NCBI RefSeq assembly: GCF_029360705.1
Contig: NZ_JARKMX010000001.1
Location: forward strand, 1,054,001 to 1,118,000
DNA length: 64,000 nucleotides
Direction of reading: 5' to 3'
Origin: Paraflavitalea pollutisoli
GTDB lineage: Bacteria > Bacteroidota > Bacteroidia > Chitinophagales > Chitinophagaceae
In this document: positions 42,256 through 50,700 of the stretch, piece by piece
Layout: every line of letters starts with the position of its first letter
Position numbering within the stretch: the first letter of the stretch is position 1
Translations under genes and position numbers: made by a program
Notes under the pieces: model-generated
Databases searched by the model: none
Seen by the model: the letters and a program-made list of their open reading frames with translations, nothing else
What the model was told of the DNA's origin: nothing

Positions 42256-44211
42256 ATGAAAAGAGTTATGATCTGCCTGGCCCTGCTGGCTGGCACCGGC
42301 ATCAGCCAGGCAAATGTTTCACTGCCCCGCATATTCAACGACAACATGGTACTGCAGCGCAACAAACCCATTCCGGTATGGGGCTGGGCAGCACCCAATG
42401 AAAAAGTGACCGTACAATTCAACCAGCAAACCAAGACCACCAAAGCCGATAAAACAGGCCAGTGGAAGGTAGTGCTGGACGCCGAACAGGCAGGTGGCCC
42501 CTGGCAGCTGGCTGTAAAGGGAAAAAATGCCCTGGCCATCAGCAATGTGATGGTAGGAGAAGTTTGGATCTGCTCCGGCCAGTCCAATATGGAATGGACG
42601 GTCACCAACAGCAACAACAAAGACCAGGAGATTGCCAACGCACAGTTTCCCCAGATCAGGCATATCAAGATTCCCAATACCACCTCCGCCACACCACAGA
42701 AAGACCTGCCGGGCGGCAGTTGGGAAGTGTGCAGCCCGCAAACCGTCGGCAACTTTACCGCAGTAGGTTATTTCTTTGCCCGTGAATTGTTCCAGCGGCT
42801 TAATGTACCCATTGGCCTGATCAATACCAGCTGGGGAGGTACCATGGTCGAAACCTGGGCCAGCCGCGAGGCCTTTGAACGCAACGAAGAATTTAAGAAC
42901 CTTTTTGGCAACAGCAATTTTGCGCAACTGGAGAATAACCTGCAACAACAGGCCAGCAAGGTCATACAAAAAATAGAAGCACAACAAGGGCCGGTAAAAC
43001 CAGGCATGAATACCAGCACCTGGAAAAACGCCGACCTCGATGATGCAGGCTGGGCAACCATGCAATTGCCTGCACTCTGGGAAACACGTGGCCTCGAGAA
43101 TGTCGACGGTGTACTGTGGTTTCGCAAAACAGTCAACCTCACCGAACCACAGGCCGGAAAAGCGGGCACGCTTGAGCTGGCGCAGATCGACGATATCGAT
43201 GAAACCTTTGTCAATGGTGTACGGGTAGGCGGCACAGCCCAATACGATGCCCTGAGAAAATATACGATCCCCGCAGGCGTACTGAAAGCCGGCAAAAACA
43301 GCATCGCAGTGAAAGTCACGGACGGTGGCGGTGGTGGAGGCATCTATGGCGATGCGGCTGGCATGAAGCTCACCGTCGACCAAACTTCCCAGTCGTTGGC
43401 CGGCAACTGGCAATACCGCGTAGAATCGATGCACACCAACAATACCGTGGCGCCCAACAGCTATCCCACCTTGCTGTACAATACCATGGTCAACCCCATC
43501 ATACCTTACGCGATACAGGGTGCTATCTGGTACCAGGGCGAAACCAATGCAGGTCGCGCGTATCAATACCGCAAGGCATTCCCGCTGATGATCAACGACT
43601 GGCGCCAACGCTGGAACCAGGGCGATTTCCCCTTCTATTTTGTGCAGCTCGCCAGCTTCAACGCAGGCAATGGCAACACACAACAGGGTAGTACCTGGGC
43701 CGAATTGCGCGAAGCACAAACCAAAACCTTGTCCCTCCCCAATACCGGCATGGCAGTGACCATCGATATCGGTGAATCGAAAGATATCCATCCCCGCAAC
43801 AAACAGGATGTAGGCAAGCGACTGGCAGCCATCGCCCTCCATGAACAATACAAACAAACCGGCGAATGGTCCGGACCGCTCTACCAGTCCATGCAGGTAA
43901 AGGACAACAAAATAGAACTGACCTTCGACCACGCAGCGACAGGTTTCCAGGTAAAAGACAAATACGGCTACATCAAAGGGTTCGAGATCGCCGGGGCCGA
44001 TAAAAAATTCCACTTTGCCCAGGCCCTCGTTGTTGGTGGTAAACTGTTGGTATGGAGCGAGCAGGTAGCCGCCCCGGTGGCCGTGCGCTATGCCTGGGCC
44101 GATGACATGCCCGAAGCCAACCTGTACAACAAAGAAGGATTTCCCGCAGTACCTTTCCGCACAGATACGTGGAAGGGAATTACCGAGGAAACGAAATATG
44201 AGATTAAATAG
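42256..44211 (+). CDS. Sialate O-acetylesterase-family protein (SGNH, SASA domain) with jelly-roll insertion
   Basis: A 651-residue exported esterase with a signal peptide MKRVMICLALLAG ending ISQAN. The start at 42256 is preferred over 42217. The SGNH/SASA catalytic fold is visible with Ser110 in CSGQSNMEW, the GLINTSWGGT and AIWYQGETNA blocks, and IDIGESKDIHPRNK carrying the Asp-x-x-His pair. Residues ~250-390 insert a GH2-like jelly-roll sandwich (TWKNADLDDAGWATMQLP, VLWFRKTVNL), which is common in this family. It would remove acetyl esters from sugars, not necessarily sialic acid; in Bacteroidota the family also acts on plant polysaccharides. No neighbouring gene fixes the substrate. The S10 peptidase follows after 118 bases. 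Confidence 0.92.
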   Translation: MKRVMICLALLAGTGISQANVSLPRIFNDNMVLQRNKPIPVWGWAAPNEKVTVQFNQQTKTTKADKTGQWKVVLDAEQAGGPWQLAVKGKNALAISNVMVGEVWICSGQSNMEWTVTNSNNKDQEIANAQFPQIRHIKIPNTTSATPQKDLPGGSWEVCSPQTVGNFTAVGYFFARELFQRLNVPIGLINTSWGGTMVETWASREAFERNEEFKNLFGNSNFAQLENNLQQQASKVIQKIEAQQGPVKPGMNTSTWKNADLDDAGWATMQLPALWETRGLENVDGVLWFRKTVNLTEPQAGKAGTLELAQIDDIDETFVNGVRVGGTAQYDALRKYTIPAGVLKAGKNSIAVKVTDGGGGGGIYGDAAGMKLTVDQTSQSLAGNWQYRVESMHTNNTVAPNSYPTLLYNTMVNPIIPYAIQGAIWYQGETNAGRAYQYRKAFPLMINDWRQRWNQGDFPFYFVQLASFNAGNGNTQQGSTWAELREAQTKTLSLPNTGMAVTIDIGESKDIHPRNKQDVGKRLAAIALHEQYKQTGEWSGPLYQSMQVKDNKIELTFDHAATGFQVKDKYGYIKGFEIAGADKKFHFAQALVVGGKLLVWSEQVAAPVAVRYAWADDMPEANLYNKEGFPAVPFRTDTWKGITEETKYEIK

Positions 44212-44329
44212 CAATGGATAGAAATTATTCATTCCTTAACCAGAATGAACCAATAGTCGGCAAATAACCGGCAATCGCAAGGCAATCCTTTAAATTGGCT
44301 TTTTAAGTGCACAATAACCAAATCAGTAT

Positions 44330-45934
44330 ATGAGAAGAACTCTGCTATCAGTAGCGATGTTGGCCATCGTGGCAACATCCTTTGCACAACAAAGGCAGCC
44401 AGGTCAGGGCAGGCCCTCGGGGCAACCAGGCCAGCAAGGTCAACCCGGCGCGCCCAGGCCCGGCGCACCAGCTACAGCAACACCCGCCAGTCCTGCCCGG
44501 GAAGATAAAACCCCCGCCAAAACACTGATCGATCCGGATGCGTCGGTGACGACCACCCATGAAGTGACCATCAAAGGCAACCGTATCCCCTACAAAGCAG
44601 TAGCAGGTACCATGCCCGTATGGGATGAAGAAGGAAAGGCGATTGCCGGCATATTCTATACCTATTACGAAAGATCCGATGTAAGAGACCGTGCAAACCG
44701 CCCACTCGTGATTTCCTTCAACGGAGGTCCCGGTTCAGCGTCTGTATGGATGCACATCGCCTACACCGGCCCGGTATTGCTCAATATCGATGACGAAGGT
44801 TATCCCATCATGCCCTATGGCATCAAGGAAAACCCACACTCGATCCTCGATGTGGCCGATATCGTGTATGTAGATCCCGTCAACACAGGGTTCTCCCGTC
44901 CCATCAACAAAGATGTACCGACCTCGCGTTTCTTTGGAGTACGGGCCGACATCAAATACCTCGCCGAGTGGATCGGGACCTTTGTCACCAGGCAAAACCG
45001 TTGGGCATCTCCCAAATACCTGATCGGTGAAAGCTATGGTACTACACGTGTATCCGGCCTGGCGCTGGAACTGCAGAATTCCCAATGGATGTACCTCAAC
45101 GGCGTGGTCCTCGTATCACCCACCGACCTGGGTATCGCCAGAAGTGGTCCCGTAGGCGCTGCACTGCGCCTGCCTTATTTCGCAGCCACCGCCTGGTACC
45201 ACAAAGCACTGCCAGCCGACCTGCAGCAGAAAGACCTCACCGCCATGTTGCCCGAAGTGGAAGAGTTTACCGTCAATGAACTGATCCCCGCCATCACCCG
45301 CGGAGGATTCATTGCGGACGCCAAGCGAAAAGAGATCGCCGCCAAATACGCCCGCTATTCCGGCCTGTCCGAGAAAGTGGTCCTGCAGCACAACCTCGAT
45401 GTGTCGACCAATTATTTCTGGAAAGAACTGTTGCGCGACAAGGGATATACCGTGGGCCGCCTCGACAGCCGCTACAAGGGCATCGATAAGGAAGACGCGG
45501 GAGAAAGCCCCGACTTCAATGCTGAATTGACATCCTGGCTGCATTCCTTCACACCACCCATCAACATGTACCTGCGCAACGATCTTAACTACAAGACCGA
45601 TCTCAAGTACAATATGTTTGGACCGGTAAATCCCTGGGATCGCAGTGGAGACCAGACCGGCGAAAACCTGCGCCAGGCCATGGCCCAGAATCCCTGGCTG
45701 CATGTACTGGTACAATCCGGTTATTATGACGGAGCTTGTGATTACTTCAATGCCAAATACGATATGTGGCAAATGGATCCCGGTGGTAAATTGAAAAGCC
45801 GCCTCAGCTGGGAAGGCTACCGCAGCGGACACATGATGTACCTGCGCAAAGAAGACCTGGCCACCAGCAACGAACACATCCGCGCATTCATCCTCAAGTC
45901 GCTGCCCAAACCAGGCACACCGGCTAAGTACTAA
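44330..45934 (+). CDS. Serine carboxypeptidase-like peptidase, S10 family
   Basis: An exported 534-residue alpha/beta hydrolase peptidase. The signal peptide ends near SFAQQ and is followed by a disordered Pro/Gly/Gln-rich stretch (~20-60). Catalytic Ser235 is in IGESYGT, the oxyanion loop is NGGPGS, and the C-terminal region holds GACDYF (probable catalytic Asp) and GHMMYL (catalytic His). FVDPVNTGFS-type text (VDPVNTGFSRPI) is a family hallmark. It would release C-terminal residues from peptides in the periplasm or outside. It ends at a terminator. The Pro-rich linker is longer than usual but of no clear role. Confidence 0.93.
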   Translation: MRRTLLSVAMLAIVATSFAQQRQPGQGRPSGQPGQQGQPGAPRPGAPATATPASPAREDKTPAKTLIDPDASVTTTHEVTIKGNRIPYKAVAGTMPVWDEEGKAIAGIFYTYYERSDVRDRANRPLVISFNGGPGSASVWMHIAYTGPVLLNIDDEGYPIMPYGIKENPHSILDVADIVYVDPVNTGFSRPINKDVPTSRFFGVRADIKYLAEWIGTFVTRQNRWASPKYLIGESYGTTRVSGLALELQNSQWMYLNGVVLVSPTDLGIARSGPVGAALRLPYFAATAWYHKALPADLQQKDLTAMLPEVEEFTVNELIPAITRGGFIADAKRKEIAAKYARYSGLSEKVVLQHNLDVSTNYFWKELLRDKGYTVGRLDSRYKGIDKEDAGESPDFNAELTSWLHSFTPPINMYLRNDLNYKTDLKYNMFGPVNPWDRSGDQTGENLRQAMAQNPWLHVLVQSGYYDGACDYFNAKYDMWQMDPGGKLKSRLSWEGYRSGHMMYLRKEDLATSNEHIRAFILKSLPKPGTPAKY

Positions 45935-45960
45935 GCTTATTAAGAGACAGGTATACATGA

Positions 45961-45991
45961 AGAGCGCTCCATCCCGGGCGCTCTTTTTTTT
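45961..45991 (+). terminator. Intrinsic terminator after the S10 gene
   Basis: AGAGCGC, ten-base loop, GCGCTCT, then a run of Ts. Confidence 0.9.
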
Positions 45992-46281
45992 TAGGACACC
46001 GGAGAGCAGGTGCTCCACAAGCCTACGAGACAGTATCCGGTATCATCCTTCGGGGTATATTAAACCAGCGTTGCCCGCAATGGCACATTGGGCCGTAGCA
46101 ATGGAAGCAGCCAACCCACCTTCTACAGCCAGAGAAATATTCCGGTCAGCTAGTAATGTCATGACATTTATTTAACGGTAAGCCTGGAATTTGGAAAGGG
46201 CCTGGAAGCGATAGTAAATTGGTGACCGATTGTAGTTATAACAGCGCAGCGGCAAAAGAGAAGTCAGGTGTTGGTAGGGTA

Positions 46282-46325
46282 CCGCTCCCTACTCGCTTCC
46301 ATGCCGCTCCCTACTCGCTCCCATG
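46282..46325. repeat. Two tandem 22-bp direct repeats
   Basis: CCGCTCCCTACTCGCT(T/C)CCATG occurs at 46282-46303 and 46304-46325, identical at 21 of 22 positions. The single change is T to C at position 17. It may be a duplicated regulator site or a chance local duplication. Confidence 0.85.
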
Positions 46326-46470
46326 GAAGTGTAATGAAAATAGCACAACTTTTCTAAATCAGTCTCTTACACCAAAAGCGATAGGGCTTGGCGTGTCCCC
46401 GGCAGGCTGGCGGTTTTTTTTGCGCCACAACCATCAGGTACCAGACGGCATAAATGACCGGCTCACCAAC

Positions 46471-46500
46471 AAAAATGGCGACCTTACGGTCGCCAAAAAC
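46471..46500. terminator. Orphan hairpin with A/T flanks
   Basis: GGCGACC, loop TTAC, GGTCGCC (46477-46494), preceded by AAAAAT and followed by AAAAAC. On the minus strand it reads as a terminator (ATTTTTG after the stem). No gene on that strand needs it. Confidence 0.45.
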
Positions 46501-46781
46501 TCGCCTCGAAACCTGCCTGAAAAGATGTGTTTGGTCAAAGCAATTCCTATTCTCTAAAATCATAATATCCAATCTACTACAGCACCACAACCCTGCACGA
46601 TCAACCCGTGGGTCTGAAGTATTTTATTGATAGAGGCGCTTTTATACTTAATTATTTATGCTAATTTTCAAAATATACGGGGCAAACTGCTGCATTTTTG
46701 TACTTATTTGTAGCATAATTGTACCCTTTGTTTCCGGGATTGGGTGAAGAAAACTACCTTCAGAATGCCAAATCTATAGCC

Positions 46782-47717
46782 ATGCCTGTAAAGAAATTCC
46801 TAGACCCGATCGACCTCACCCCGCCTGATCGCCTGGATACCCTGGTAGAAAACAGGCGCGTGTACAACCTGCACAATTGCGAGTTCAACGTGTATGAAAG
46901 CTTCCAGGCCGCCTACAGGGTTCCACTTAGGTTCAACGACCTTACCATCAGCAGCATGGTACGTGGCAAAAAGATCATGCACCTGTTTGATGAACCAGGT
47001 TTCGAATACCTGCCGGGCGAAACCACCATCATTCCCGCCAACGAACCCATGGCGATCGATTTTCCCGAGGCACAGTTTACAGATCCCACCCAGTGCATAG
47101 CATTGACAGTAGATGGTCAGTACATCAACCAGATCATGCACTACCTCAACGAGTATTACAACAGCGATAAGCAGGAACTATACGATTGGAAACTCAAGTT
47201 CAACGAACACCACTTCGACAACGACAGCGAAATAACCGGCATCATCAACAAGCTGATACGTATCTGCAGCAGCGACGATAAGACCAAGAACATCTTCGCC
47301 GACCTCAGCCTGAAAGAACTGTTCATCCGGCTCATGCAAAGCCAGCGATTGTCGCAGGTGTCGGCCGAGTGCATGGACAATACCAACAGCAACCGGTCAC
47401 ACTACGTATTACACTATATACAGGAACACCTGCTGGAGAAAATTGCGATCGATGAGCTGAGCCGCAAAGCCTACCTGAGCCGCAACATGTTCTTCAAATG
47501 GTTCAAAGAACAGTTTGGAATTACCCCCCTCGAATACATCACCCGCGAGCGCATCAGGCTGGCCCGCCAGCTGTTGTCCGATCGAAGGAATACGGTGACC
47601 AGTGTCAGCCAGCAATGTGGGTTTTCAGATGTCAATTACTTTATCCGCGCCTTCAAAAAATCGGAGGGCATCACGCCAAAGAACTGGCAATACGCGAGTT
47701 TGTCTACACAAGAATAG
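46782..47717 (+). CDS. AraC-family transcriptional regulator
   Basis: A 311-residue regulator. The ATG at 46782 starts MPVKKFLDPIDL; a frame start at 46719 is less likely because no -7 box is in front of it. The N-terminal ~190 residues are an AraC_N-type effector/dimerisation module (NCEFNVYESFQAAYRVPLRFNDLTISSMVRGKKIMHLFDEPGFEYLPGETTIIPANEP pattern), and the C-terminal ~100 residues are the two HTH motifs of HTH_18 (HLLEKIAIDELSRKAYLSRNMFFKWFKEQFGITPLEYI and SVSQQCGFSDVNYFIRAFKKSEGITPKNW). The inducer is unknown. No neighbouring gene is an obvious target. The gene ends at a terminator that faces the large T9SS protein gene. Confidence 0.92.
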   Translation: MPVKKFLDPIDLTPPDRLDTLVENRRVYNLHNCEFNVYESFQAAYRVPLRFNDLTISSMVRGKKIMHLFDEPGFEYLPGETTIIPANEPMAIDFPEAQFTDPTQCIALTVDGQYINQIMHYLNEYYNSDKQELYDWKLKFNEHHFDNDSEITGIINKLIRICSSDDKTKNIFADLSLKELFIRLMQSQRLSQVSAECMDNTNSNRSHYVLHYIQEHLLEKIAIDELSRKAYLSRNMFFKWFKEQFGITPLEYITRERIRLARQLLSDRRNTVTSVSQQCGFSDVNYFIRAFKKSEGITPKNWQYASLSTQE

Positions 47718-47743
47718 ATCGGTACGACCCAAAAAATAAAAGA

Positions 47744-47765
47744 GGCCGCTCCATCCGGAGCGGCC
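47744..47765. terminator. Terminator between the AraC gene and the T9SS giant gene
   Basis: GGCCGCTCC, loop ATCC, GGAGCGGCC: a perfect 9-bp stem. AAAAAATAAAAG precedes it, so it can end minus-strand transcripts (TTTATTTTTT) as well as plus-strand ones (CCCTCGCTT follows). Confidence 0.75.
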
Positions 47766-47788
47766 CCTCGCTTAAAAGGGAAACCAGC

Positions 47789-50700
47789 TTACTGTTTGAT
47801 GAACAGTTGTTGCTGCTGCTTGCCCTGGTGAATGAATTGCAATACATAAGTGCCCTGTGGCAGACTACTGATATCAGCCGTCAGCACAGATCCTTCCGTA
47901 CGCCATTGCTTTAATAATTTACCATCCATGGTTACCACCCGCACCGTACCATTGGCAACAAGGCCACTGGCCGTGATGAACCGCTGGGCAGGGTTGGGAT
48001 ACACCCGCAATACTTCCAGTTGGCTCACCTCGATCCGCCTGATCATCGAATACGTAGCACTGCTGTTCAGGTCCACCAGTTGAAGGCGGTAGTAATGGTT
48101 ACCGTTGGAGAGTCCGCGATGGGTGAAGGTATAGGTATGTACCAGCGTACCTGATACGACAGCTACTGTACCAATAGGCGTGAAATGAACACCGTCGGTA
48201 CTATGTTCCACCACAAACTCCTTGCTGTGATCGTCCCTTTCCGCTTTCCAGGTCAGTTGCGCCGTATTACCGGTCGCCTCCGCTTCGAAACTGATCAGCC
48301 TGATCGGTAGGATCGCACTGTTGTTGGCCACCGCAAAAGGAGAGAAGCTGGTAAACCCGGTCTGGGTTTTGCGATACCGGCCAATGGAGTCGACATCGGC
48401 AATGCCAATATCGCCCAATTCCCATTTGCTGGTGTAATGCGCCGTACGAGCCTGGTCGCGGTCAAACAGTGGTTGTTCGTGGCCTGCCTGCCAGTAGAAG
48501 GTGACGGTAGCATTGCTGCCGCCAGGTATTTCTTCTTCGATCAGCCAGGTACGGTTTACGAATGTCTGCCTGATCGTATCACCGCTGGTGCCATTCCTCA
48601 GCACATAAGGCAACACGCCTACAGAGAATTGATCGGCAGTACCCCTGTTCTGGATCTTGATGAAATTACTGCTGCCTTCCGTCGTGCCCACCGGAAACAC
48701 ATTGTCATTGCTGGTGTTGATGATCTTCAGTTTACCCGTACCATTGGTCACGATGAAGTGATCCGCATCGTAGCTGGTCAGTTGGCCACGTACCACCAGG
48801 TCGTTGTTGCCCAGCAATAGTTTACCACCAATCCAGCCGGGCAGCTGACCGGGTAATCCATTCTTCATGTCCAGGTTGCCATTCACGGTGATCGGACCAT
48901 CGAGCGCTACCACGGTGCTGAAGGATTGCTCGGTATCATTGTTGAGCAGGTCGGCTTCAGGCGTTGTAGAGTTTGCGATCTCAGCTATCACCTTACCACG
49001 CTCGATATTGAACAACATCTTCACGCGGGCAACAGTGCTGGCGCCACCTGCCAGTTGAATAGCCACACTGTCGATACCGGTTACAGCACCACGTTCATCC
49101 AGGATCAGGAAGCGAACCCACGCGGTTCCCTGCTCTGTTCCCTTGTTGATGACCGCATACGAAATAATGACGCTATCGCCAGCCCGGAACCCGGTAGGAT
49201 TGAAGCTGATCGGGTGTACACCATTCGCCGCGAAGTCGGTTGCAGCACCCACGATCAGGGTACGGGTTGCCGCGTTGTTGTCTTCCCTTTCTTCATCATT
49301 CGTGTTGTTCGGATCAGTTACGATCTTCATCACTTTCACGCCGGTGATCAGTGAAGCGTAGGTCGCAGTAGCAGCAACGGTCGTATCCTTACCCGGCTGC
49401 AGGCTGTTGATAGGTACATCGACACCCAGCTGGATATCATCCACCAAAAAGCGCAGCACATTGGGTTTTGATGCTTTACCGCCCGTATTCTTCACCGTGC
49501 CAACAAGGGTAATGGATTGACCCATCGCCGGGTTGAGGCTGCTCGGAGAAATGTATTGAGACAATACTTCCAGGTCTTCCTTCGTATCGACGACGCGGAT
49601 ATGGAACGAACCGGTATTATTGCTCTCTGATATTTCACAGTATGCATTGGCCGTGTCGGCGTCTATCTGCACTACATAATCACCAGGTATGGTGAAGGTG
49701 TGCGTAAAGCTGCCAACGGACCCATACAGTTCGCCGGCTTTCACCTGTGCGAATTGTTCACCACCGAGCCGTACGCCGTTGAGTAAGTACCGTACGTTAA
49801 CAGCAGCTGCATCACGCCGGCCGATATTACGGATCGACGGGAAGAATTGACCTTCCTTGTTGACGCGCACGAGGGCAGGGCGGTTGACAGAACCCACTTC
49901 GCTCGCGGTTTGATAAGGAGCAAGATCGGTGCCGATGCTGATCGAGCGTTGATTGTTGCCTTCATTCGATTCAGTAACCGTTCCATCTAAATCCACAACA
50001 GCGGCTACAGTAAAGGCACAATCGTTTTCATCTCCCGTCAGGATATAAGGCTGTGAGGTAACCGTGAGGCTGCTGTTCTCTGCCAGCCCGGATACCGACA
50101 CCGTAGAGCCGAGCAACGCTCCATTGACGCGGAACCCTGCTTTGAAAGGCCCGGCTTTACGCCCCTTGTTTTCGATAGTGGCGGTAAAGGTGATCGCCTC
50201 GCCTTTAGACAGTGCTGTAGTGGCCGACTTTACAGCCGAAACGATCAGGTCCGGCAGCGGTACATCGATGACAGCTTGCATGCTGTTATTGTTCTCATCG
50301 GTTTCTTCAATCGCATCGTCTTCATCCGTCACGACGGTCAGGTAATGTTTACCAGGCAACATGTCTGGTTGGCTAAGACCGATCAATGCGGCAGCGCCTG
50401 CCTTCACTTCAGTCACGGTTTGCGTATGGATCAGCACTTTGCTGCCACCTGGTATAGAGTCATAAACTTTCACCGTATGAATGCCCGCATCCACACACCT
50501 GATATTGGCATCGGCAAACCGGAAGCTGGTATGCCCCGTTTGCTGAAACTGCTGGATCGTTAGATCCGGTATACTGGGCGCCGGAGTAAAGGTCACCTGG
50601 TCTTCCACCCTGATCTTCTCCCAACGACCATGGTAGGTAGGCGAAGGTATCTGAAGATACTCCACATAGGTGTAGGTTAATTCGGCCCGGAGCGTCACCG

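Larger units (their letters stand above)
45935..46781. other. Intergenic region between the S10 gene and the AraC regulator
   Basis: About 850 bases without a convincing gene. It holds the S10 terminator (45961-45991), two 22-bp direct repeats (46282-46325) and a hairpin flanked by A/T runs (46471-46500). Short open frames on either strand are not protein-like. Confidence 0.6.

Noticed and set aside
42319-44232. A 637-codon minus frame opposite the SASA gene
   Set aside because: It is antisense to a complete SASA protein with Ser and Asp-x-x-His motifs and has no recognised domain.
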